Below, one piece after another: positions 48,230 to 60,700 of a stretch of 64,000 bases of DNA. The position numbers and the translations under genes are program-made. Below the pieces are notes generated by a model, which saw nothing but the letters and a program-made list of their open reading frames with translations, was not told the DNA's origin and did not search any database. Every line of letters starts with the position of its first letter. Position 1 is the stretch's first letter. Source of the DNA: Paragorgia papillata (lineage: Eukaryota > Cnidaria > Anthozoa > Scleralcyonacea > Coralliidae); the NCBI GenBank assembly GCA_035771165.1, contig JAWNZC010000287.1, positions 261,001 to 325,000 on the forward strand, given 5' to 3'.

Positions 48230-48540
48230 AAATGAACATAACATCCAATAACGAACCGTTTTTGAAGCCATTCGAAACACTCGCATCACGTGTTTGATCA
48301 GATCTAAAACACTCGGGCTGCGCCCTCGTGGTTTTAAATCTGATAAAACACTCCTGCTCGTGTTTTAAATATTACGTAATAGCATGGTTTCTCGTGCAAT
48401 TTGGAAAAACATGCACTCGTGAGTTTTTTAAAGACCTCAAATAGCACTCGTCCTTCGGACTCGTGCTATTTTGATAGTCTTTGAAAAACTCACTCGTGCA
48501 TGTTTTTCCCAAATTGCACTCGAAACCATATTTCAATTTT
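48230..48540. repeat. Foldback MITE pieces (family also at 58130-58640)
   Basis: Contains AACGAACCGTTTTTGAAGCC..., ACACTCG..CTCGTG inverted words and a palindrome between 48384 and 48530 (ATGGTTTC..GTGCAATTTGG / CCAAATTGCACTCGAAACCAT). Related sequence brackets another insertion at 58130-58640. Confidence 0.65.
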
Positions 48541-48825
48541 AATTAGTATAGGTAATAACTTTTACTAATAAAAATCGAAATATTGCATTTTCATTATTCT
48601 CAGTTTGAACAAAAAGGTGCTTGTTTTAGCTTGTTTTATTGTATATTCTACTATTTTTATTGTTTAAACTACATAATCTACATCACAAGCTATAATACAT
48701 TATTCAATTATGAAAATATACATGTAAGTTTATATGTAACTCAGTATTTAATAACACTTCTTTAGAGTTTGCTATGCTAAAGAGGCTTATTCTATTGGCT
48801 ATCCTATACTACAGGCATTATTACT

Positions 48826-49110
48826 AAACTAAGATATTATGTATCTCTTCAGCAATTAAAGCAACTCTACTATACTCTTATTTATGCTTACATTTCGTAT
48901 GCAATTCTAGCATGGGGTAGTACTTATAAATCTCACATACAGAAAATACAAACTAAACAAAATCGAGTAGTTAGGTTAATATTTTTCGCAAAAGTATACA
49001 GCAAGAATACAAAGTGCTTTGCCTTTATTAAATTTATTGGATATTCTAACAGTTAACACCGTATTCCAGTTGCATATCCTTAAATTTGCTCAACAGTAAA
49101 TTCTTAATTG
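48826..49110 (+). pseudogene. LINE reverse-transcriptase tail remnant
   Basis: The plus frame reads KLRYYVSLQQLKQLYYTLIY, then AYISYAILAWGSTYKSHIQK and NRVVRLIFF, the conserved region after the RT core of CR1/L2-like LINEs. A frameshift near 49030 is followed by LTVNTVFQLHILKFAQQ in another frame, then an (ATT)n tail at about 49229-49247. 5'-truncated dead copy. Confidence 0.7.
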
Positions 49111-49249
49111 TAAAAAAATATCACTTTCGGACCGTGGTCAGATATCGTAAAAAACTGCCCGCTCACACAGCCAATCAAATTGCAGCATTACCTAGGATTC
49201 CACCCCGCTCACGGTTGATAAAAAAAATTAATTATTATTATTATTATAT

Positions 49250-50400
49250 TCACACGAATCTGATTCTTCTTGCGGTGCATGTGATTTGGTGAGCTTACTT
49301 GCTACAATATTGGGATATTAATTCCCAAATTCTCGCGAGTACTAGTCTATAGTTCTTAGTATTGTAGTTAAATCACATGCACCAGGAGGAGAATCGGATC
49401 TGAGTAATCGGATCGTGTGGTCTTCAACACATCTTGAATCTTTACTACAAATTTTTCGTCAATGGTGTTGGCATTGAATAGACATTTCTTTTCCATATAC
49501 TCCTTCCATATAACAAGTATGAACATTATTAGCCTGCACATCTTGAATGCCTTTAAAATTCCCACCTGCTCTACATAAATAATAATTGTGAAAATAAAGT
49601 TACATTAACTGCACAAAAATGTTGAACTGATGGAAAATAGCTAAACTATGCGCTTCGTATGGATATTTATGCATTTTAATGATATGCTCCTATTTGGGAT
49701 TTTTATCATAAAATTACAAGTTTTAAAAAGGGGTAAAACATTAGAAATTGGTTAGTACAAATTTTATTTTATCAAATCTAACATAAAATATTGTAAAAGT
49801 ATATTATAAAAGTCTTCGTAACTATATATTAAAAAATTGTTCTAATTTGGAAAGTTTTATTAAAATTGATACAAATTAACAATTAGCCCGAGTTGTCTAT
49901 GATAGACAACGAGGGTGCATTGTCTAATTGTTTTAATATAAACCAACTAGTCAGACAAAGTATTATTTTGAAGAAACAAATTGAAACTTCGACAAAATGC
50001 AATTTTTCTGTTGTTTTGATTTTAAAATCGACTCCTTTCACTACTAGTGGTCTTTTGCTAATAGACACTGAATAGGTCAGCCAATCAGAATGCAGGATTT
50101 GTAATAGTCCATGCACTAGTTGGTTTATACCAATGGCATTAACATTTATACTAAAAAATTGTGATGTTGAAAATATGAGACTACAAGTGTCAATGCGATA
50201 AAAAGTAAGTTCAAGGGATATTTTTCCAAAGTGGTCTCGGTTAGGTCTTACAGATAATCGAAACTCACTTCACAATTTTGCTCAACAATATAATAGTAGA
50301 ACTAATATAAAGAAGATTTGGTTTTGTTATTTTGTAAGACAATTTGACATGACCCATAAACATGTTTATCAGTAGATATGTAATACTTACCTTGATGGCG
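49250..50400. other. Non-coding stretch
   Basis: AT-rich. It has one palindrome at about 49880-49935 (CAATTAGCCCGAGTTGTCTATGATAGACAACGAG...TTGTCTAATTG), a relative of 13085-13235. No gene supported. Confidence 0.5.
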
Positions 50401-50460
50401 AATGCCAAATCTGCACCCGTTTCTTTTCATTCAATCTTGCTCTGACGTCGCGATCGCTAA

Positions 50461-50650
50461 TCCAGGCACTGACTCAAACTCAGGCTCTGACTCTGACTCA
50501 AGCTCTGACTCGGGCGCTGACTCTGACTCGGGCGCTGACTCGGACTCGAGATCTGAATCAGGCTCTGACTCGAGCTCTAACTCGTGCTCAATCTCAGGCT
50601 CAATCTCAATCTCAGGCTCAATCTCGGGCTCTGGCTCAGATTCCGACATG
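50461..50650. repeat. Hexanucleotide-based minisatellite (GACTCN)n
   Basis: Degenerate GACTCT/GACTCG/GGCTCT/AATCTC units. Open on both strands (Ser-Asp repeats on plus, Glu-Pro/Glu-Ser on minus). Start and stop codons exist on both strands, so coding cannot be decided; I treat it as a repeat. Confidence 0.7.
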
Positions 50651-50794
50651 GACGCTGACATAGAATATGAATAAAAATTATACAATAACTTAAATACTGC
50701 GAGCTTTTTAATTGATTGTTACCGTGATCTATTAAAGGACAGATGCAGATAAAGTGGTGTGATTTTCATGAACCAATCACAACTCTCTTTGCCT

Positions 50795-51521
50795 TACCAC
50801 CATTTGCATTCAAGCGTTTAGCGAATAACTAGTTGTTTTTGAGTTTTGAAACAAACGTTGTCCAATGACAACTATACATTTGACAGATCAAATCAATAAC
50901 GAATTGGGGGTGTAACTTTCCATTGTTATTGCTTCCATTTCAAGTTTCAACCACTGACCTGTATATAACTGGACTGCTGGTGCCCATGCAAAAAATGTCC
51001 CATGGTAGGACACCATCTTGTTAGGTCAAAGCATGAAATTAACCAATCACAGATGACCCTGACAGGACACCATCTTGTTAGGTCTAAAATTAACCAATCA
51101 GCAAACCAGAAAATCAAAGATGGTGCCGATCAATTGGGGCCACTTTATGTAATACAAAAGTATCGGGGGCCCGCAGTCCAGTTATATACAGGTCAGTGGT
51201 TTCAACGTTGTGTTAATATTTTCTCACGGGCTACAGCAAACAACGTGTAATACAAAATAAATGCATTTGGTAGGTCATATCGACGTGAACTACCCTTATC
51301 AGATGACCTGCATTCGCTGATCATTTCGATTCTCACAATTAAGTTGAAGACAAGTTATGCCAAGCAAAAAGAACAATGACAAGTATTGACAATTACACCC
51401 CTATTCGTTATTGATTTGATCTGTCCATGGTTATCTGTCAAACGTATAGTTGTCATTGGACAACGTTTGTTTCAAAACTCGAAAACTAGTTATTCGCTAA
51501 ACGCTTGAATGCAAATGGTAG
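50795..51521. mobile_element. Foldback MITE, family B
   Basis: Arms of about 150 bp (ACCATTTGCATTCAAGCG...GTTTTGAAACAAACGTTGTCCAATGACAAC and reverse complement) enclose direct repeats of 'GGACACCATCTTGTTAGGTC'. A second, heavily interrupted copy spans about 53487-55365. Confidence 0.75.
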
Positions 51522-51727
51522 TATCACAAACCAATGACATTGCTTGTTTTGAATAGATCATGAATCATGTCGAGAGGTCGAAAATTTGGACCCCATAATT
51601 TATTATAATTTTGATTGATCGTTCAAGATTCAAGTTCAAGGTTCAAGTCGATTGTTGAACGAAAATTTGAACATGTTCAAATTTCGTTCAACATCATTCA
51701 ACGACGTTCAACATCATTCAACAGGGG

Positions 51728-51806
51728 TGGCCAAACGCTTTCAACATGTTCAATCACGGTTGAATTCAACATTATGTTGAATGAAATGTTGAAAGCGTTT
51801 GGCCAG
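51728..51806. repeat. Palindrome TGGCCAAACGCTTTCAACAT in TRIM intron
   Basis: Inverted arms (TGGCCAAACGCTTTCAACATGTT / AAATGTTGAAAGCGTTTGGCCA) immediately downstream of the TRIM exon's splice donor. Adjacent GTTCAA/ATTCAAC microrepeats. Confidence 0.8.
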
Positions 51807-51822
51807 GCCTTAGATTTCTTAC

Positions 51823-53005
51823 CATCGCAATCCATTCCATTGTCCTCTTCTCGAATCTTTATTTTAATCTTTATCTTTTTTGTGCTTCCTAGACAGTCTG
51901 CGATCTCTGCAATTTTCTTTTCATTTACCCTCCCCGATTCGTAATAAATATTGGTATTGTTGGCCGGTTTCATGTTTCTGGTACATACTTCATTGAAACG
52001 TTCTACGATCTCCTGAACCATCTTCTGAGACGAGAGAATCTCTTCGTTACTTCCTTGCTGCAAGAGACGCGTTGAGAATCGGGCGGAGCGCTCCACGTTA
52101 TTAGCATAAACTCTTACTACTTCTGTTTGCTTCAGTAGCTTGGACCCCTTTTCAATGTGGATTTTGCTTACTTCATCCAGTAGATGTTGAGCCTTCTTGT
52201 CCAGTATTTGAGTAAATGTGTTCAATATTTCTTGTTTTTTCTGCTGGATTTCAGATTTTACATCTTTTGCCTTGCGATCGAGCGATTGCGTGTCTTTTCT
52301 GAAGGTTGCTAACAATTCCTTGCTTTCCTTCAACTCGTTCAAAAGTTTTCTGCAACTGGAGGCTAAGAACTGCTTTTGTTTGACGGCCATTATTTCTATT
52401 GGAAGCCATGAATGATCTGGCTTCTCGTGGGTGAAATCCGTGCAGTATCGACAAATAAGCTCCTGGCATGTTTCACAATAAAACTTCAGCGACTTATTCG
52501 TATGTTGTTTGCAATACAGCTTTCCTCTAATCTTCGCTCGATTCTCCGGTTTGGATAATTCGTCCATGGATAGGACAGAATGGTTGTTGAAACCAAGATA
52601 GTTGTTGTGACTTGTAAGACATGCTTGACACAAGAAAACTTCACAGGTTACACAACGACCAACTGAAGGTCTTTGACAATGAGAACAGGGAACACAGGTT
52701 ACTCGATCCTGTACGGCCGTAACCTCCAGCATATTACAGATAAAATGGTTTGGTGTCATGTCTGCTACTTCCTCTCCAGGATTTAACGTAAACTGACTTC
52801 GACATTCTGGGCAGTGGAATTCTTTTATCTGTCGACCGACTGGCGCCTTTTTACGATGAGCCTTAACCACCTTTTCCAGGCAAGACTTGCAATAAGAATG
52901 AAAGCAAGGCAATGTTCGAGGATCCTTTAATGTCTCCAGACATATCGAGCATTGGAGATAACTTTCCAGTTTACCAATCGGGACAGCTTCTAATGAGCGA
53001 GCCAT
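51823..53005 (-). CDS. TRIM protein exon: RING, two B-boxes, coiled coil
   Basis: Likely start at the Met of MARSLEAV (53005); an in-frame Met 24 codons upstream exists. RING (CSICLETLKDPRTLPCFHSYC...CPEC), B-box 1 (CVPCSHC...CVTCEVFLCQAC), B-box 2 (CKQHTNKSLKFYCETCQELICRYC) and a long coiled coil (residues about 240-360) are complete. This is the N-terminal module of TRIM E3 ubiquitin ligases, which are greatly expanded in cnidarians. The exon ends at a perfect donor, GATG|GTAAGAAAT (GT at 51822-51821). The open frame that continues to 51698 is intron running into a palindromic repeat. C-terminal exons (for example NHL repeats) are not seen. Confidence 0.88.
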
Positions 53006-53486
53006 GTGGGAATGATATACGACTTTTAAGCAGGAAAATTGACTGTTTAATCGATCAGAGGTAAACCTGAAGACCAACGATGATCGTTATACCACGGGTT
53101 ATACTCAGACACTCAGTAGACCGCGAACACCCTGTTTTTATTACATTAGCTTGAAGCCTTCAAAAAACCGCTAATAAGCGACTCAACGGTCAAGACCAGT
53201 CAAAATGAGTCGCTTCAGTTATTTAAACAAAGAACAACTTCGACTACAGTATCTGGATGACGGAAATACTTTCGTTCATCTTTTGGAATACACAAGAGCT
53301 TTCGACGAGTTTTGAGAGACTTGAGATGTTTCATCACGTGTCGAGACGGTTGAGTAATATAAATGACAATCGGTTGAATAACAATCAAGGTCGACCACTT
53401 CAGATCAAATTTCAAACACAAGAAAATCGTATCATGTGATCTATTTAATAAGACAAGTACGTTGTTTCGCGGTTTACTGGGAACGA

Positions 53487-55365
53487 TAAGTTTTGAAACA
53501 AGCGTTGTCCAATGACAACTACAGTCGTTGGCACCTAAGCGTGTACACCGCCCGTCAAAACATGTTTTACTACTCAAATCAGTAGAGCGAGACATGGATA
53601 ATTTTTTTATCGCTTCCGAAGTGTCAGTTTTATTAACCGCGGATCAATATTACATGTAAAGCAATCACGAGGTGTATTCTCATGTACAACGTGATAAACA
53701 TCCAATTGTTAACTCGTAAACAAGCTATCACGTGGTACATAAGAATACACCTCGTGATTGCTTTAATATTGATCCGCGGTTAACGAAACTGTCGCTTTAG
53801 AAGCGATGAAAACATCGTCTATGTCTCGCTCTACTGATTTGAGTAGAATGTCAACGTCAAAGTTAAATGTTTACCTTGCAAACGTATTAGGTTTTCATTC
53901 GATACATTCGAACCAATGCATTATTGTCACATGAAAGTGCCCTTAGCCAATCACGTCTCGCCAATCCCACGGTGTTGATTTCAAAACGGTTAACTTTGGC
54001 TTAAATTTAGAACATGTTTTGACGGGCGGTGCACAGGCTTAGGTGCCAACGACTGTATACGTGTATGACAGATCAAATCAATGAGCTTCTCAAGTTTCAA
54101 CGTTGTGTTGATATTTCCTCACGAGCCATACGCAGGCTACACGAGCCACGGCAAACATGGAATACCAAATAAAATGCGTTCGGCAGGTCATATCGAAGTG
54201 AACTACTCTTATCAGACGACCTGCGTTTGCTGATCATTCCAATTCTCACAATTAAGCCAAAGACAAGTTATTCCAAGCAATCGCTGCGGCTCTCTCCTCC
54301 GCACATCTCGTATGCGAACGCTACCGACCTGTGTCGGAGATCGGCTATGTCGGGGATCGTCGGAGATGCGTCGAAATCGTCAGCTGGACATAAGGAGTGC
54401 GGGCGCACTACTTATGTTCAGCTGACGCCTCCGAGCAGACGTCTGCGGAGGAGAGAGTCGCTGCGGTCTGAAAAGAACGATGACAAGTATTGACAACGGA
54501 AACTTACACCCCCTATTCGTAATTGATTTCATGCAGGACCGTATTAAGGCGGGGGCTGATGGGGCGGCAGCTCCAGGCCCAAGAGAGATATAGGCCCTTC
54601 TTTTGCCAGACAACAATATTAAATTTAATAATAAATATAATAAACACTAAACAAATAATGTCACAGCGTGAGTAAGTGTTCTTTGCCAATATCATTGTGT
54701 CAAAACACAAAAATCAAATTATTCTGTGGTCCTGGGCCCCCAACCTCGTGCTGGGCCCCTAGCCTGTTAGGCTGTTTAGCTCGACCCGGGCAAAAATGGA
54801 GCAAGAGACTGGTGTGAGTACTGAGCGTAATCACCTATTTTTGGCGCCAAAACAGCACGGTTGGAGCTCTAGGAACGAGAATGGCGCTGATTATCTGAAA
54901 TTCTGAGTTCGCACAGATGCAACCGACTTTTTTATCAAAACAGTTAACTTTTAATTTCAAAATGTTTTGGACATCACTTCGAATGTACATATAGTAATTA
55001 GCAAAGCTTTCAAAAATACTGTCAGTAACTAAAGAATGATTTGTATCGATTTCCGACAGTTTCGGCGGAGATTTGCAACGTTGTTCATTTAAGGCTGTTT
55101 TCCATTACGTCCGCCTTGCCCGCGCGGGCGAACCGAAGCGAACTAAACAATGCACGCTCCGCCCGCGCGGGCAAAGCGGACGTAATGGAAAACAGCCTTT
55201 AAAGACATGTAAAAAGAGACAGCTTTGCGTAGTTTATAATTTTGATGACGTCACATAAAAACACTCTACAGTATATAGGCCCTGTTGTTTGATTTGATGT
55301 GTCAAACGTGTAGTTATCATTGGACAACGTTTGTTTCAAAACTCGAAAACAACTTAGTACTGGTT
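53487..55365. mobile_element. Composite family-B foldback with nested insertions
   Basis: The outer parts match the arms of 50795-51521: GTTTTGAAACAAGCGTTGTCCAATGACAAC at 53490, and the reverse at 55290-55350. Inside are a nested palindromic element at 53522-54054 (ends GTCGTTGGCACCTAAGC / GCTTAGGTGCCAACGAC), a palindrome at about 54278-54465 (TCGCTGCGGCTCTCTCCTCC and inverse), other sequence, and a 105-bp MITE at 55093-55197. Confidence 0.65.
55093..55197. mobile_element. 105-bp MITE with TTTAA target duplication
   Basis: Almost entirely palindromic, GGCTGTTTTCCATTACGTCCGC...GCGGACGTAATGGAAAACAGCC, with TTTAA at 55088-55092 and 55198-55202. Same target word as 6036-6431. Confidence 0.8.
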
Positions 55366-55434
55366 GCTAAACCATGTGTGCGTGCAACCTGGTTCCCAGG
55401 CCTCTCTTTTTTAACGTCGAGCAGCAGACCTAAT

Positions 55435-56158
55435 CTCGTACCCAGAGCCTGCGATCCTTTTGGTCAGTACCAAGGAACGGAGGCTCTGGGGAACTCCGAT
55501 GAAACTTGTCATCTGATTGGTTAGTTTAAAAACAGTAAAATTTCAAATAATGTGCACGTTGCTAAATTGTTTAATCGATTTCTCGACGTTCTGTAACACA
55601 TAATTATACACGACAGACCCAAAATACAATTGAACATATGAAATAATTCAAAACAGCAAAAATCTCGACAATTTACAAGTTAAAACTATTATTATTCTCG
55701 CTTCGTCGCCAAACAAACATCCACCGTCTGGCTCGTCTCGTAATTCTTCGCAGTTTCGTCTTAGAAGTTTAATTCGATGTAGTTTAACCAAAATTCCTGA
55801 CAGAAAGTACAATTCCTTACCTGAGCGGCTGAGCCGATCACTGCCGAGTGTCGACGGCGACGCGGACATATAAAGCACTCTCGTCAAATCGTCCAGTTGA
55901 CGATTTAGAGAAAAGCTAAGAAAGACCATTTGTATCGCAACGCTTTGTCAAGAGCTTTGTAAAACATACTGGGCCATTCTTAATCGGTAAACAAATATTT
56001 TCCCTAGTCTTCGAACAAGCTAAAGATCGTCGATAACAGTAACGAATTATAGGGAACAGGGAACCAGAGGAAAGCCCAATTTTGAGGGTTTTTTTCATTG
56101 GAGTTTCCCAGAGCCTCCGTTCCTCTGTACCAAAATGATCGCAGGCTCTGGGTACGAG
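55435..56158. mobile_element. Foldback MITE with CTCGTACCCAGAGCC ends
   Basis: Arms of about 65 bp: CTCGTACCCAGAGCCTGCGATC...GGAACGGAGGCTCTGG and its reverse complement ending GGGTACGAG at 56158. Full-length relative of the fragments near 1922 and 45650. The 724-bp interior has no convincing gene. Confidence 0.75.
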
Positions 56159-56279
56159 ATTGGGGACGAGAATGCGCCAAGAAATCCACGAGGAGTTAAA
56201 GGCAAGCTCGTACCCAGACCCGCGCGTTCCCATACTCAAAATGATGATTATCATGATATTCAAGTGAGACTCTGTACAA

Positions 56280-57740
56280 CATGCGGGATGTTAAACTAAA
56301 AAGCATATAACAAAAAGGGGTGTTGTGGTCGGGGTCTGAGAGGTGGGACTTTCTTCCCGGAGGGTTGTGGTTAGGTTTAGGGTTGCCGGGGGGTTGTGAT
56401 TAGGGCTAGAGTCAGGTTTAGACGTGGGGGTCGGGGTTAGGGATCGGGGTTGGGAATTAGTTCTTTAAATCGACAATCATTGTTAATTCTAGACCATTTC
56501 ACAATTAACGATAATCATCATGTTCAAAAGTCGTCAACATGAAAGCCCATCTGCATTGGAAGCTAAAATATCACAACCCTGCATCAAATAACTACCAAGT
56601 TGAGAGTATTTTGTTCATTGCGCCATATTCTAACTTCGGCTGAAGTGAAAAAAATGAAGTGAATTTAAAAACCTGGGCAAGATCGGGCAACGATTTCTAG
56701 TCAAGCATGCGCATTGGATTAGCCAATCAGAACGGGCCCTGAAATGGCTGTTACCAGAGCCTCGTGTGTATGGGAACGCCAACCTCGTACCCTGGCAAAA
56801 GCTGGTCACGTGATTCCAAAATACTCCAAGACTCTTGGAGTATTTGGAACTGGGGGGAGCGGTTGATTTGGTTCTAAACGTAGATTCGTAGAACCATAGT
56901 CAATCGAGATATGGTCTGGAAACTCAGCTAAAGTCTTTGGTCTATCTTTTTGTTCGCCTTTATGCATTTTTGTGCACGGTGCACGGTCACTGAACACATT
57001 GTATTTTAGTATAATGAACGAATTGTCCAATAGCAACGTTTCAGTTCAATCACTCAACCGTGCTATTTAAATATTAATAAACGTAAAACAAAGGATGTGC
57101 ACGGTGTAAGGTATTTGTTGCAAGTCTAGTTGAGGTAAATCCGAGCGGTTAATCAGAATTTAAAGAATTGAATGAACATTTATTCAGCTTTTCATTGTCT
57201 GTTTCCATTCTGTTGATATTAAGTGTCGTCTCAAGGCTTCTGGATGCGTTCTTTGTATTTCCTGAATTCTTATTTTCTTGCGACCTTCTTAACAATCTTC
57301 TTGTCAACATCTGAATGTTCAGGCGAAACGTCTTTTTGTTCCGCCAAACTCCGCCATTGTTAACTGCTTCGTGAATCGTGCGTGGCATTTACGCGTGGTA
57401 CACGAACTCGAGTACCCGACATTATATCCCGCTACAGCGGGTATAGCGGGGAATATCACTTTAATACTTTGAAGTGAGGGGTAATTCGATGATTAATTGA
57501 CTGGTCACGTGGTACAAATCAAGCTTTCTGACTGGACAATTTACAGTTGAGGTATAATATTAAGTAGAACTCCCAACAGCTGCTAGGCATGCGGAGGGAA
57601 TATTATCTAACGCCAATAGCTCACACCAAACGTTACTTACAAAAGCCTTCCTTTTGAGTACCTGACGTTTGTTCGAAGAGTCTGAGATCAAGAGAAGTCC
57701 ACCATTACTAAACGCGTGAAGTGTTTTTGAAATCATCATT
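56280..57740. other. Intergenic DNA downstream of the APEH-like gene
   Basis: Includes a GGGGTT/GGGTTAGGG-like G-rich patch (about 56320-56460) and short inverted words. Minus ORFs at 56806-57036 and 57149-57388 lack recognised domains. Poly(A) signals for the APEH-like transcript may lie here but none stands out. Confidence 0.4.
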
Positions 57741-57746
57741 TGTGAA

Positions 57747-60700
57747 TCAATGAGAAGCAAACCACGCGACCGTATTTATAAACACATCTGCCTCTGTTTC
57801 CACTCTCGCCAAAGGATGGCAGTCCTCGGGGTACCAAAGAAGCCTGAAAAATATTAGAATACGATGTTATCTTATTTTTAGCAATTCTTACAGAAGCAAA
57901 ATAGTCTTAAAATTACACAGAATCTCGCAATAACGGTTTTATATTATATTTCAAAAACTCATTAATAATTCACGAGGAAAACACAAAAGAAAATCGTGAC
58001 CGTATCGTGTCTTTATATGTGATAAAGATACCTCCTCACCTGATTTACATAAACTTTAGCTTTGATTTTCTCGGCTTAGACAAGGTTATTTTTCAAACTT
58101 ACTACGCCAATGAACTTACCAAGTGGTTCGTTTTTGAAGCCGTTCAATAAACTCGCAGTTCGTGTTTTATCAGATATAAAAACACTCGGCTTCGCCTCGT
58201 GTCTTTATTAACAAATAAAACATAAAGCTCCGTGCATATGTACTCTTATAAAGGTTCGTTTGACGTCATTTGAACACGAAAGAAGTTGAGTAGAGGCACG
58301 AGGCGATAGCCGAGTGCCTTTACACTTCTTTCGTGTTCAAATCACGTCAAACGAACCTTTATAAGAGTACATATGCACAGGAGCGGTATGTTTTATTTGT
58401 TTTATAAAATAAGAGGGGAAAAAATAAACTAAAAGTGGGATAGTTTTGAAGGTTCGCTAGCTTTTCCCGCCAGGTGACGTCATCCTACGCCACTTCACGT
58501 CATTTTACGTCATTCATGATCTTCATACTCTTATAAATGCACGGGGCCCAGCCAATCAGAGCGTGCGTAGAGGACACCTTATTTTATAATGTCTGATAAA
58601 ACACTCCTGCTCGTTTATTAAACAGTACAAAAAACATAAAAGAGATACTAGAAACCTGCACAGAAGTACGGATGGTCAAAATTAAAGCGAGATTGAAAGG
58701 TATTGCAAATGTGACATCTTGGTTTCTGTTGGCCCGACAGCAATCAAGTTTTGACCTTTGTAAAAACTTGGTCTTAAAGGTTCAGAAATCCTCCATAACG
58801 GTGATTCTTATTTCACAAGTGAATTAATGTACAACTTTAATTTTGATTAGTTAGTTTCAGAAATTGCAGCTTGATGTTAGTAATAATTGTCAGTTGTTTG
58901 CTGTACAAGCTGTGTTAGTTGGTAATACTCAGAAAAACTCTGAGCTCTAAGCGGGACTCGAACCCACAACCTTCTGAATGCTAGCCAGACGCTCTAACCA
59001 TTGGGCCACTAGAACTCAGATAGCAGAGCAAGGTTATTTAAGGTAATTATAAAAACATGGTTTGCCTTTGACATATAGTTCTAACGACGTATGCATATAA
59101 TGAGACATGCATAATTGTACAAATCGCTACATCATCAGGGTTCAAACTGAGAGCTCATATGGCAAACTTTGAGTGCTTATTGGTCGAACACTAATCATAA
59201 GATTGAATTCAAATGTCCAGTCAACGCTCCAGGTATATGCCTCTCTGTTCATTAATGTGAGAAAAAAAAACGCTAGCAGATTCTTTTCAGTTCATAACAG
59301 AAAGGTCTTTATTGTTTTTGCTAATCCTCACCTCACTTCAACACCATGACAAGTCAAAGCTTTGTAAAATTCTTTTCCTTGAGTTGGTGGGACGCGAAGG
59401 TCAACACCGCCAAGCATTATCAACGTTGGTGTCTGAACCTAAGGGAAACAGATTTCTGTTATTGAAAATGCTTCAAGATTTGTAAACACAATGAACATAC
59501 ACTGACAGACTGACTGACTGACTGACTGACTGACTGACTGACTGACTGACTGACTGACTGACTGACTGACTGACTGACTGACTGACTGACTGACTGGCTG
59601 ACTGACTGACTGACTGACTGACTGACTGACTGACTGACTGACTGACTGACTGACTGACTGACTGACTGACTGACTGACTGACTGACTGACTGACTGACTG
59701 ACTGACTGACTGACTGACTGACTGACTGACTGACTGACTGACTGACTGACTGACTGACTTTGGTTAAAAATTAGATGAAAATCTCATAAACGTTTCTCCG
59801 TGTTCCTGTGTTCCTTCCTTCCTTCCTTCCTTCCTTCCTTCCTTCCTTCCTTCCTTCCTTCCTTCCTTCCTTCCTTCCTTCCTTCCTTCCTTCCTTCCTT
59901 CCTTCCTTCCTTCCTTCCTTCCTTCCGTCCTTCCTTCCTTCCGTCCGTCCGTCCGTCCCTCCCTCCCTCCCTCCATCCCTCCCTCGCTCCCTTCCTTCCT
60001 CGCTTCCTCCGTCACTTTCTCCAACCCTTCCCCCTTCACTCCCTGCCTTCCCTCCTTCCTCCATCTATTTCTTCCTTGCCTCCCTTCCACCTTCCTTTTT
60101 TCCTTCCCCGTTCGTTCCTTCCTCCCTCCATCTATTCCCACATTCACACGTCCAGCTATTCGTACCTTGTCAGCAAACATTATGGGTGATTTATCCAATA
60201 GTTTGGTATGAAGCTCCGCTGTTGGAAGCGTCTTAAAAGAAAAACTATCCCCAGCTTCAAAAAAGCACCTATAAAAGTAAGTAAACAAGTCACTTGTGCC
60301 GCTGTGGCGTATACTATCTAGACGATAAAAACAATTATCCAATTTAGAGTGGGTATTCGTAACCAAGTTGAAATAATAAAGTGAAATTGATCAATACTGC
60401 CTACTCCAAATCAACAGATTATAAAACTACTATCCAAGTAATTTAGTAGAAATACCATGAAAGGTTAATTGATAGTTGAGAAAATGCATTTAAAGTGATT
60501 ATTAAAGTGCCTATGCAACGAAAATTAAGTCTGTCTTCTTTGAAAGAACACTTAAAATGATAGAGTAACATCTTTTGTAGTTTTTCGTTTCCTTACTTCA
60601 TTGTTGAGATATTTCAGTTTGTTTCATATTCAAATTAAACATTTTGACGTCACAAGTGCATAATGAGTTATCGAAAAAAAGTTATATCTTTGCTATTGTC

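Noticed and set aside
50402..50685. Ser/Asp-rich (plus) or Glu/Pro-rich (minus) proteins
   Set aside because: Both strands open over a hexamer minisatellite; no splice or domain evidence for either.
59508..60135. CRISPR-like or regulatory tandem array
   Set aside because: Simple tetranucleotide repeats with no spacers.
59764..60366. 200-aa minus ORF with EGRKEGRKEG repeats
   Set aside because: CCTT microsatellite translation; only the 103-bp APEH exon at 60166-60268 inside it is real.
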